Source of the DNA: Linnemannia hyalina
Taxonomy: Eukaryota; Mortierellomycota; Mortierellomycetes; Mortierellales; Mortierellaceae
Length of the DNA: 64,000 bases
Direction of reading: 5' to 3'
Assembly (NCBI GenBank): GCA_019671135.1
Contig: JAHRHY010000018.1
Location: 124,001-188,000 of the forward strand
A model generated the notes under the pieces. It was not told the origin of the DNA. It saw only the letters and a program-made list of their open reading frames with translations, and searched no databases. Positions 1 to 12,000 of the stretch are shown here, in pieces. The position numbers and the translations under genes are program-made. The first letter of the stretch is position 1; each line of letters opens with the position of its first letter.

Positions 1-304
1 TTCTAAGCAGTGTCGGTACCCTTCCTACTTGATCTGTTTTTTATTGTTCCATTCCTTACACTTTCAAAACAACTCCCTCCTCCTCCTCCGTCCTACCTTT
101 TTTTGCCTTGTTCCCTACAAACAACAACTCCAACAACACATACATACATGATCCCCACTCACTGTTGAAAAATAAAGAGACGAATCTACGTCGAATCTAT
201 GTCCTTTTTTTTTTGTTGCTTTCCCTATCTGAGAGTGGGTGAGAACAATAGCATGGTGTGGCGATGGAATTGAAAGGAGTTCTTTTGATGTCTGGCAAGA
301 TAGC

Positions 305-338
<34 letters not shown>

Positions 339-480
339 GGCTTTTGTGCTCCGTTCTCTACGTAGCGCAAATCAGCTTTCGGTTGGTATATGAGGTACTT
401 TGGGGTTTTTTATTTTTTGTGGCAGAGGTAGAATAAAAAAAAAACTCGGGTCAGCAGCCAAACATAGGCAAGAGCAACAC
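1..480. other. No gene seen; poly(A) tract
   Basis: I see no supported gene in this stretch. It is AT-rich and contains an uninterrupted 31-A run at 307-337. No TATA or AATAAA context makes that run an obvious transposon tail, so it is recorded only as a homopolymer. Confidence 0.5.
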
Positions 481-489
481 CTTTTTTTA

Positions 490-1056
490 TTCAGGAATGC
501 GATGCCGCAAAATTGTGCAAAGAAGGTGAGCAAAAGAAATCATTGTTGAGAAAGGAGGCATTAAGTTCGAATGAACGTTTGAAGGCCAAAAAACACAATG
601 TAGCGACATGCTGGTGGAGCTCCAACATCTCAAAAAACGCTCCCATCGCCTTAGAGAGGGGGAAGCAAGGAGGACAGCCCGAGTCGTTTGGCTTGATCCA
701 GCCCGGAGCTGCGTTGGGTCTCCAAAATCGCCATACCCTCATCGTTCTGGGATATCTTCATAATCAGAATCGCCACAGTTCAGATCCTCTTCATCGGGGC
801 CTCTCCGCGCGTACAAGGCAATGTCGAGGACCCAGAAGGTACAAGCATCCCTGCCAGGCTCGTCGCTCCCAAAAGTCCAGGATTGCGCGACAGCTCCAGG
901 GGATATTTGTGATCCTCAACTCGTAGAGTCGGCGGCAGTTCTTGAGAAGGATGAGGGCATGGGAGGCGGCGTACATGTTGTCGTTATTGTGTTAGAAGCT
1001 CCTGTCCCAACAGACCTACACAGCTCCTTGAGAGTTCCTGCGTGGACAAGGAGGGC

Positions 1057-1095
<39 letters not shown>

Positions 1096-2290
1096 AGTCC
1101 TCGTCCCTTGGACCATGGGTACATATCCAGCTTGGTCAATCCAGCAGGCGAGTATCCCTGAATGAGCATGGCAAGGGCAGATGGCGCTTCATGACAAGAT
1201 CCCGAGTGGAGCTGGGAGCTCTCAAAGCAAGGTGACAAAACTCGCGCAAGACTAGCAGCGAGGAACTCAAAATCGGCGACATTGTCGTCCTCTATGACCG
1301 GGCATCCTGGCATCTGAAAGAAGTTTGAGCCCCTAGAGAACATACGGCAGGGGGAGTCTCGCATAATTCTCGGAGAGATGGATCGTGGTTTTCGGCCATA
1401 ATCCGTGTCCTCCCATTTGTGCCTGAAACTTTGAGTGGTTTTGGTTGATTGCAAGCTGATGCAATTGCAAACGGAATGAGTGAATCACTGTCGCAGCACT
1501 TATTTCTTGCATACCTTTTCGGCAGTTGTGGTGCTGCTGTCGATGTCTGTGACGAGGAACGAGTCCAATTCGGGGTCTTACGAAAGACTCTTGCTGGGGT
1601 GCTCATAGGGTGTCTCCCTTGTGGTAGGGCCTCTTTTGAAGAAAGGCAAGGAGGAATGAGGGAACAGGGAGGGGGGGTGCTGTGTCTGCTGTTGGGAGAA
1701 GGAATGTCAATGAGTGAAGGAGAGGAATAATGAAGGAGAGTGTTTGTTAGTGGTGAATGAAGGAACTTGAAGAGAATATGCGAGAGGAAAGGAAAGATAA
1801 AACAGACACACAGAAGGCGAAGAAATACTTTTGCTCCAACTCGTTCTAGCCAATCGGGTGTGAGCTCCCGCTTCCGTGTACCAACTCCATGTAAAATTAA
1901 CATAGGAGGTTTGCTTGTCAAAGGTCCTCGGATGATAAAGTAGGCTTGGCACTCTCTATAACCAGCCCATCCCGTGTCAAGTGGCGATACGTAAGGCAAT
2001 GAGCGCAGCAGTTCCAGTTCGACAGACGAGAGTTGAGCTCGTGGTACATTATCCTTGGATCCCAGTGTCCTTGTCAATGCCGATTCCTGTATGGGACAAT
2101 CCTGAGAAGGAAGGCTCTCCTGAAAGGTTGCAACACATCCTGCTTGTCCTCGCTCCCATTGGAACCGGTCCTGCCATTGGCCTCGTAAATGTCTCTCACG
2201 AGCGCTTGTCCATACAGAATCTTTGCGTGTGCTCTACATTGAGGTTGTTCCAGATTGAGGGTATAAACATGGTGCTGCCGATCAAGAGAC
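490..2290 (-). pseudogene. Broken, unrecognised protein-like region
   Basis: On the minus strand several adjacent stretches read like real protein but lie in different frames. Examples are a 60-codon open stretch near 2270-2090 (containing AHAKILYGQALVRDIY), another near 2085-1835 (ending LTPDWLERVGAK), one near 1355-1095 (containing ALAMLIQGYSPAGLTKLDMY) and one near 930-760 (containing DEEDLNCGDSDYEDIPER). Some joints have plausible splice signals, for example an acceptor before 2085 and a GTATGC donor near 1515. I could not join them into one clean ORF, and a 36-base A run at 1058-1093 interrupts the body. I do not recognise the family. Either it is a decayed gene or a multi-exon gene whose structure I failed to resolve. 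Confidence 0.3.
1058..1093. repeat. 36-bp poly(A) tract
   Basis: Uninterrupted run of 36 A on the plus strand inside the broken protein-like region. It could be the tail of a retroposed insertion or replication-slippage expansion. I did not find a target-site duplication. Confidence 0.8.
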
Positions 2291-2599
2291 CCTAGACTTG
2301 AAAAGGCGGTTGTGTGGGCAAAGCGTCAAAAAAGGTAAAAAAAAACCTGTGCGCCTGCCTTGCACTCTCGTTCATTCACTTCAATTTGCAACCTTGTCGC
2401 GAAACTTGCCAGCGAGTTGCGATAGAGGATAACCCAGTTGTCACCATTGTTAAAGAGTGACTATGGTGATATTGCCTTCCTCCTGTTCTACTCTAACTAC
2501 ACTCCTGTTTGCGAAATAGCACACATTTTCATAGGAAAAGTGTGCTATCATTCACATTGGGCGAATGCGATGCGCAGACATGGACACCTGGACACATGG

Positions 2600-2668
2600 A
2601 CAGTCCCCCTCCCAAAATGAACTAAAGATTTACCTCTAAGAGTGCGATACATTTTGGGTGGGGACTGT
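2600..2668. repeat. Imperfect inverted repeat
   Basis: Arms 2600-2619 and 2650-2668 are complementary over about 18 positions (one mismatch, one gap) around a 30-nt loop. The left arm reads ACAGTCCCCCTCCCAAAATG and the right arm is close to its reverse complement. No flanking target duplication was seen, so mobile origin is not shown. Confidence 0.6.
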
Positions 2669-2957
2669 TGACCCGAGTCCTTTCTTTGTTTTCCTTCTCT
2701 ATGGACACATGTACACAAACATGCCATCCAAACCAAAAGAGAATTAACATCCGGTCCCCCCCTGCTAACCAATCAAACATCTCGCACAACTAGCAAACAC
2801 GCAAAGATAAAAAAGAAAACTGACAGGCTTCAATTGCTATGATTGTTGGGTGCCTGAACGTGGTGCATTTGCCGGAAATGGTGTCATTTGATTTTCTTAC
2901 TTTGTTGTGGTTGTTGTTGTTGTTGTTGTTGGGTGCCCTATGGCCCACTGGCCCTTT

Positions 2958-3017
2958 TTTTGAGTTTTCTTTACAAACTTTTGAGTTTTCTTTGCAACTT
3001 TTGAGTTTTCTTGTAAC
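2958..3017 (+). repeat. Three tandem copies of a 19-21-bp unit
   Basis: Units start at 2958, 2979 and 2999, each beginning TTTTGAGTTTTCTT and ending in an A-C rich tail. A simple minisatellite in the gene-poor interval. Confidence 0.75.
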
Positions 3018-6000
3018 ATTGGTGTTCGGCGAAATAGTTAACTCTATGCTATAGTCCCAGCTTAGTTACAATACATCTTATGAAAACACTAATGGGAAGA
3101 ACCAGTCCACTTATGTCAACCATATGAAAAGAAAAAGAACACTTCTCCGGAGACTACGTGTCGCTTACTATATATTTGAGGACCAGCATCTGCCGATCCC
3201 AACTCCTCCCCATTCTATTTGACCAACAGGGTAAAAAGAATCTGCTAGCCGAGAGATACATACGAGAGTAAGCGAGGAAAAGAGAAAAAAAAGAAAAGAG
3301 GGAAAGGGCCAAGTACATTTGGACAAGTAAAGGGTTCCTGCACCATTCAGAACACCAATGAAAAAATCCCCTTTCTCTCTTCTTCTGGGCACTGTACCCT
3401 CACTTGTCTTTGACCAACAAAACAAGCAAACGAGCTGATTTGTTCCCCTAGATGTACCTTCTCTATTAATCGAAGTGTAATTTTTTCTTGAGCTCGAAAG
3501 ATATTCCTTCACGAGATGCTGTTGACGGGACACGGAGGCAGAAGGACCAACGGCGATGAGTGGTATGAGACGGTATGAGAGTATGAGACCGAGGGAGGGA
3601 CTGTGAGCGGGGACGAAGAGGAGATGTTGTCTAGGAGCACGAGCGCGCTCTTTCTTTTTTTTTTTGCACTAATTCAACGGCCGCGCGGTTCGTTGGTTGG
3701 TTGGGGTTATGAAGACAGAAAAATTGAGATCGAAAAGAAAGAAAGAGGACAATGATGAATGAGAATGAGCCATACCTCATCCCGCCGATCCAACACTACA
3801 TTAAACTAAAATGGGCCAAAGGCTTCTCGTTGGCTGTTCCGGCATAAGCAAGATGACGAGGGCGGGGTCGGAGCCATTACTCAGTCGTTGGACACATTGA
3901 ACGAACGAACGAGAGAGAGTGAGAAAGAGGAAAATGAAAGAGAAACAAACAGCTCAATGAAAAGAGCACCACCAACAACGTTTTTCTTTTTTTTTTTCTT
4001 GTCCTTTGGAGTATTGCGTATACGCCTTGGCGGATGAACTTGTGCCGTAAGCAGTCTTTTATGGTCCGGCCGGGGTCCCTTCTTCTTACTCGTTCGCTAC
4101 GAGTGACCAGTGCTCTGGTAACTATGTCTAGAGCTTTGTATATCCAACAAACTATCGAGGAATAGGTGTGCGTGTTGACAAGGTTGTCAACCGGTCGTTC
4201 GGTCAAGCCATTTTGGACAATAGCGCAAGTCTGTTGTTGAAATGTGCCTTTCTTTTTTCAATGTGCTCACATGCATCCTATGGTTCTCCCATCCCTCCCT
4301 CCTCTGACGTCGATACTGCAGGAAATACTACTCTAGTACTACAAAAAAAAAAAAAGGGATAGGGTTTAAAACACGACAATGTGGTCGCTTGTTGTTGTTG
4401 CCTTCTCGCAGCCTCGCCGGGTCGCCATTTTCCCTTTTTTTTTTACCGCCGGCAAAGCAGGCAGTAGGTCAAGGAGGTTGCGGTACGAAAGGAGGGGGCT
4501 CAGAATCTTCAATACCCTTACCCATGTCCCATTTCCTCCCTTACAACTCTCCTTCCGTACCAGTTTTGTTGTTGTTCCTCCTGCCACTCTTGGACCATCC
4601 TGGATGCAGGGGCTTGCATTGTTGTTGTTGTTTTGCTGACTGGCGAGGTGATACAAAACCAAAGAAAAGGCAGTAAAAGGAGGCTAACAAGTTCAGTGCA
4701 ATTTGGTTGCTGGTGTCACAAAATCCTCGAACAAACACATATCCAGCAAGGATAGGAAAGTGTGTGAAAGTAGAAGAGAGGGAAGATAGGGAGGAAGAGG
4801 AGAACGAAATAAACAATTAGGATGACAGAAGGGATCCCGCCCCCATTGCTCTCTTTGCATTGCTTATTTGTTTTTGTGATGGTTACTGCAATCGAAATAA
4901 ATGTGCATGGGTATGGATTGAGCAGATAGGGATCCAAAGGGAAGGAGCAAACGGGAACCTGGCCTCCCATCCTCTCTTTCTCGTGTCGCTTGTCCCTCCA
5001 CCTACTCCCTATTTTCGTTCATTGCATTTGCATTTGGCGTTTGTTTTTTTTTGTTCACCCCTTGAGACACATAGTAACAAAAAAAACAAGGTTTTCCTTG
5101 ACAAACATGAGAGATGAAAGATGCGGATGGGGGATGGATAAGCAATAGGTTTTTGAACAATCTAGCCGAAAGGTGTCCTCTCGGTCTCTTTGCCTTCCTT
5201 TGGCAAAGATATCAAATAGCATCCACCCCTTGCAATTCTTTCTTACATCAATGAGGGTCACATCCTATTGCGTCTGTGAAATCGAAAGAATAACGGTTAA
5301 ACCCTTCATTCTGCCATTCGCTTCCCCATTGCGAAGAAAAGAAGAGAAAATGAGAGCACGATCATCTGGTCATCTACACCAATCCATCTTTTACCCTGCT
5401 TTGCCTGGATGCCTTGCCGGTTGACTGACTAGGTCATCAACCCATGCGCCTTCTTCCTACATGATCCACCCAGTGCACTCAAGGTTGTGCTTTTCTACTG
5501 GGGACATAGACTGGAGACACAGAATGGGTTTCGGCAATGACATGCTTCGTCAATGTGACATTAGGCGAGAGAGAAAAATGGGCGCCGTGCATGCACAAGC
5601 ATCAACAAGTGGGCCTCGCTCACATCCCTTTTTTTTTTTTTGTTTCTCGGCAACTCGTTTTCCACCTGAAGTGCGCCATGACACCAATGACAACAACTAC
5701 AAAATAACGTTAATTATCCGTATTCACCCCTCTCCCCCCTTCCCTTGTTTTCTTCCTGTCCACCCATCCCATCCCCCGCCTGACCTCAACGGCTCTCAGC
5801 TCCAGAGCCAACTCCAATGCCTGGGCTTTGTCCATCCTACCTTTGTTCTGATTGTGTCAGCAGACATGGTACGACCGAGGCAGGGAGGGAGAGGCGCGAA
5901 CACCGACCGTGTCTCAATAAATCGGTCATTGGTGATCAACAACTTGGAACACAAAAAACAAGGGCGTAAAAAGACAAAAAGTGCGTAACGATCGTCCGTC

Positions 6001-9000
6001 TTTACGGAGAAATGTCATTCTCCTTGTTTTCTTTTGCAAGACAGAATCTAGATAACCTCACGAACAAGGTGTGAGTGCGAAGGGGAGAAAAATACGACCT
6101 ATATTATGCATTGATGCTTGGACCTACCTATTTTCTATCTCTCACGCGTACCCTCTCTCCACTTTTTTTGCCTTTCTATCTAAACTCGATCATCAACCCA
6201 AGCCTTTCGCCTCTCCCCTGGTTGTCGAGCATGTCTCTCCAAACCTTCTTTTGCAACAATGGAGTTGTTGTCAGCAAGATAACCCCTTTGAGCGGCCCCG
6301 TCGTTGAGAATCGATTCCAGGATAAATATGGAGTTGGAATAGGAATAGCCAATTAGGCGCAAAAACACGGAGATAGAGAATGAAAAAGAAAGGTCGCTAT
6401 AAGTCACCCTGCCTTTTTTTTCTTTTTGATGTAGTTTGCTCTCATAGCTACCTTCTCTCACCTTTTCACCAAGACACTATTGAAAACCTGTTCTCCTTCG
6501 ATTTCACACCCTTTTGCTTTTTGTGCGAGAGAGAAAGTTGCGCGTTAATGCGGATCTTTGGGACCATTTCGCTCCAATGAACAGGTGCTACTTCAGAGCT
6601 CGGTATCTATTTTTATTCAAAATTATGGAACCGATACTTTGTCTTGCACACCCTCTGTCTTTTCTCCACGATGGTTCGCCTCCATGGTTCAGGGGCTCCC
6701 GAGACCTCTTACTATCTACCATCATTCACCCAGACAGCCTTAGTCACTAATGACCTTCTCCACCCTAGACTCCAAGTCATCTTATTGTAAACCAACTTCG
6801 TTCTCAAACACCAAACTCCTATTTTTGAAAAGTGATCGCACGGGCCATATCAATCACAACAACCTTATTTGTTTCTTTTGCTGTTCCATCAGTGTTCAAT
6901 CACCAAGGCACCCTCGTCCTATCCTCCACACCCCTTACGCGGCGGCTTTTCTTTTGACACCCTGTTTTTGATTATTGTCGCAGGCTTAGGAACCAGATAC
7001 CGACAACACAATGAGGACTAATAGGCATGTCGTTGTGGTTGTTGTTTCCTATCCCAAAAAAAACAGAGCGCAAAGAAGAAAAAAAAACCACAACACAGAA
7101 GCAGAGCAAATGGACATGGTGCGAGTCGACCATCTGTCACAAAGGAATGTGGGCCCAAAGGGTATTCGCTATTCTTTTTTTGTTCCTGTTGTTACTAAGT
7201 TGCAGCTAAATGCGAAGGGAACCATTCAGGGGTTGAAGAAAAAGACAATGTATCCAATGTATGTGTGCATCAGGAGAGAAAGCAAAAGCCCATTGTCCTG
7301 TCACTAATCCCTGTTAGTTCTGCAATTGCCCCTCGTTTCAGAATAATTTAACATCAACCCTAACGGACTATGCATACCCTCCTCTCCCCCCAAAAAATCG
7401 GCTGCCATGGTGCCCATCCATTTTAGATTGAATAGTATCGTAAAGGGGAGGAGAGAGGGTGGGCACATTGAAATGGGATCTAGTTGACGAGTGCATGCAT
7501 GCATACAATTGTCTACTTTCGCAGGCTCCCTTTATTACTACAAGAAGGAGAAAGAGAATACAAGGAGTTCGTGGTGTACGTCTTTCTACTATAATTTTTT
7601 TCTCCTCGGAAGTTTTGGATAGGTTGGAGGATGGTAACCCATAGTCTGATTGAGTAAACTACACATCACAGCAGCTGACTCTCAAGAGCAGTGCCAGGCC
7701 AATACATAGCAAAACGGAAGCAGTATGACTAGACTGTTCATTGAGCAATTAGCAACACAACAATAAGTGCGGCGACGAGAGTAAAGGAAAAAAAAAAAGC
7801 TGCGACGAGGTGAGCACCATTGAGCTGCCAGTTAAACCCTATTAGTTATTGCGCAAAAGGCGAAAAAAACGAGGGGGGTTGGTTTGTTAATGGTTAGTGC
7901 AGAAAAGGAGGATTGGGGCGAGGGAGGGAAGGATGATGCGAACTTGCAATGACATGATAAAAAAAAATGTGATCGAAAGACATGAAGAGCACTTCTGGAA
8001 GGAATACATGGCCCATTGAATGGCCACGCTTATTTTGCTTTGTTTTTTTTCTCACAGATACATAGTTTCTGTACATGTCGCATTGCTTTGTGCGCTTTGC
8101 TTTTTTTCTTGTCACTTGCTTGCATAAGGATAGAGTTTGAGGCTTCTTCGCCCATCTCCTGACTTTCTCTCCTGTCGCGGTTCTTGCAATAGTCCAGGAT
8201 TTAGAATTCCTTGGGGTTGACAAGGAGTCGATGGAATGGGATGGGGGCTGGACGAGCTGAGAGCTCCTTCTCTGTGGGCGCAACTCTTCTTTTCTGTCGC
8301 TGTGTTTTATGTTTGTGCATCGTTGATGTGGGATGACCTCTTGTTAGTCTATTGTTGTTTTATTTTCCTTGAAAGCCTATGTAGTCTATGGGTCATGGTT
8401 ACGTTGCTTCTGTTTATTTGAGCAATCGAGAGCATTTGAGGGTGTTGAATGAGAAAGAGGCTGGGTTCCAGTCTTGTTTTATGTTGTTGTTGTTGCTTTC
8501 TCGTTTCTCGCTCATCCGCCACACAACACAGAAGAGACCAATACTTTTTTTTGTACCTACATCCCCCAACTCTTTGGCCTCTGTTTATGATGATGCAGCA
8601 ATTAACATGGCTGGTTGATTGACTGGCTCTCGCCCATGTCTCGAATTGCCCTCCATTCCTTCTCTTAGATTACACTGCATCACCTATCCTCCCCTGCTCC
8701 AAGACATGTATTTCCTTGATGAGCGCCTAAATCAGACTGGAAAAAGTAGATAGAAGACAAGCAAGCCATTGACCATCAGAAAATAGAAAAAGAAAAGAGA
8801 TGGTCAAATTCAACCCTAACCCAAAATAATATTAAGCGCACCAAAAGACGGCGAGTCATTACCGTTGTGAGTGTCAGGCAAAGAAAAAGAACGAGATGGA
8901 CCTTTCTCTCACTTTCTCTCTCTCTCTCATGTAAATGAGTTTTTGCTCACTGTGTGGAACATGGGTAAAAAATGTGGAGCGGAAGGTCAAACTCATCTAG

Positions 9001-12000
9001 CTCTCTCTCGCCTTTGTTTATTTTCCTTTGTTGACGATGAGAGTAGAATTGAGCATGGACCTTAAAATCGATCTACTTCTCATCTCAACTCACCCCCAAC
9101 GGACCAACCAAACCACAAATGGCGTCAAAGGAAAAAGGAAAAAGACAAAACGAGATGGTAGAAGGGGAATGTGCCCAAGTGCAAATAACCCCAAAACATA
9201 GATGAAAGACCTTGTTCTTTCTTTTCATTCTTGCTGCATCACTTTTCTTCTATCTCCACATATACACACGACCCACAAAGAGCAGAAGTGGAGATGGAAG
9301 GAAGGAGGAAGGCTGTTCAGAAGACAGTATTTAATACCGATCCTTTTTTTCGATTCTTCATGGTTATTCAAGTATCCAATGAGCGTGTGCATCTTTTCTT
9401 GTTCAAAGAAATAAATGGGGAGGGGAAAAAGAGAGCGTGAGAGTGAGAGAGTAGATGGGAGATCTTTTTTGCCTTGTCTCGTATTTGAAAGCACAGCAGT
9501 GCCACATGCTACCTGCCTGTCCACCCAGACCAAAATAAATACAAAATGCATAGTCAAGGCATATACATAAATGCACATACATCCTTGAACAGCAAAAAAA
9601 AATAAGAAAGAAGAAAACAAAAAACTCCGAGGCGCGAAAGAAGGATACACTGCGCCAAGAAAAAAGATACAAGATTGTATAAAACAGACACGACAGAACG
9701 ATTGGATGCAAAACGGATGCAGAGAAAAAAAAACGGGGAGAAGCAGAGGGAAAAAAGGGGGGGGGACAACAAACCACTTATATCCGGGACTTGCAACGAC
9801 ATTTCCCTTAACGAAAACGGTTTCGTCCTTTCTCTTCTTATTGCTCTTTGCTTCTCTTCCCTTCCGTATGTCAGTCCTGTGAAAGGTGAGGAATATATCC
9901 CCGAGGTGACAAGGCTCTCACTTCACTCCACTCCATCATAGTAACAAGAACAACAAGAAATAAAAAGGGAGCAAAAAGAAAAAGGAGGAAGAGGTTTGGA
10001 TGAATACAAGGATGAATGAATGAATGAATGGATTGGTGTGCACACACCGCAGTACAATTCTCATTACCCTCTCTCACCCTCCCTCCTACGTGTGTGAACA
10101 AGTGCTCTCGTTTGGATGATCCTATGGTCCTTTGCATGCATCATCTACCGTTTCTTCTATGTTCTCTGTCTATCGCGACCTGGCAATGGGTTGCTCATAG
10201 ATCTCCTTTTCTGCTTTGTATTCTTCCTTCATTTCAGCGTTATCGGTCTCTTTTTCAATACCCCAAATGGTTTTGTGGTTGAGGAGAGCAATAACTGCTA
10301 TTTTGCTGACGGAAGACAGGCTGCAGTGACCTGATACAGAGAAGAGAATGTAGCACAAGGACGAAGGGGAAAAGGAGGAATGAAAAAAGGACTGGAAGAA
10401 TAGAAGGCAGGAGGCAAACCAGGGTTAAGTCTACATGTGCACACGCGTGCGCAGTATGTGATGCGCCTCTTCCTTTTTATGCATGGAAAGAAAATACAGA
10501 AAGAAAAGAACGCGATTTCACCATCAAAAAGAAAAACGATAGAAGATCTGCGACAGGGCGCAGTTTGCGCGTAATGTACAGCGCGGTTCCAAAATTATTT
10601 TGAATGAGAGAGAAGAAATGGGAAGAACCTCTTTTGTTGTTATTTTGTTTTGTTGCTTTTCTTTCTGTCCCCTTTACACCTAACAGGCGAGAAAAAGGTA
10701 CATGATGTACGCGTCCTTGACGATATTGCATTGTTGAGTGAAACATACCAGCACCCTTGCCCCTATCTTTTCCTCCTGTCCTCTCGTGATATGGTTACGA
10801 GTGAACAAATTCATGGTTCTTTCTCCTTTTAACTCGCATGGGTGTCTCACTCTCATTGATGGACAATGGAACTGCAAATCTACTCTTCTTCTTGGTACCC
10901 AAGACTCATCTTAACAGCATCAACGTGAAAAATACCATTGCCCGTTCTCACGTCGTTCTTTGACTTCACGAAGGCGTAGGAAGTGTAGGTGTGGGTGTTT
11001 CTTGGTCAAGGGGAAGTAAAACAAACAGTAATGCAAACAATAACAAGAGAAATACCTAAACGAAAACGCACACGTGCAAATAATAAAACGAGAAGCAAAA
11101 GAAGCAGAAAATGATGAATTGGCTATCATCTTAAGAACCACCACCCAAAAATGCGCGAACAGAAAAATCTCTCAGTCGCCTGGTAGTGCAGGAACAAAAT
11201 GACGCCGACAAGTGTGCATGAGTGCCTTTCTTTGTCTTAGTATCAAAAAGTAAGCAATTGAAACGATTCGAACAATTGAACATGGGTTGATTGTCCTTTG
11301 ACAAAGTAAGGGATCTTCGTGCATGTTGTCGTCATGGACTGGGACTACCGAAGTATCTCCCTTTGCTTTTCATCGATTTAGCGCTTTTCTTTTTTGAGAG
11401 AGAGGGAATCTCATAGACTAGACTAACAGTCGCGATTGTGCATTAAATCCTCTTTGTTCGATTGGATCCGTCATTATTGGACTGAGGAAGAAGGAAAGAA
11501 ACAAAAAGGAGGGGAAAGAGAGAGTTGAAAGGTTAGGACTAGGGAGAATAAGGTAAAATCGACCCGTTAGAATTGTAATTGTTACCTCCTCCCTCTCCTT
11601 TCGCTCGCTTGCCGCATGATAGTCCAACTGCCGCTCGGCTTTTTCGTCACGATTTGTCAAGGCCTGGCAAAAAAAAAACAATTTGAAGGAATAATCGCGG
11701 CGCGTGTTTAGGCAAAAGATGATACCATGTCGATCTACACACCATTTCTTACCATTCTTCAACCCCTGGATTGACTTTTGTTTGTTTCCAACATGATGAT
11801 GACGGCAGCCTTTGTTCGTAACATGCTGTATGGTTGCACGTTTGTTGTTGCTTTCATGTTTTTGTGTTGGTGTGGTGTATTTAGTGCATGGATGGCGTGT
11901 CATGCTTTCTAACTTCTCTCTAGCTCTGCGCACAAGTAGAGTACCGTTGTCGGTCCTCGTATAACTCGCACAGTCCCACAATGCAAGACTAACAACGGAC

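Noticed and set aside
1981..2295. 104-aa plus-strand ORF
   Set aside because: Overlaps the more protein-like minus-strand fragments and has no recognisable motif.
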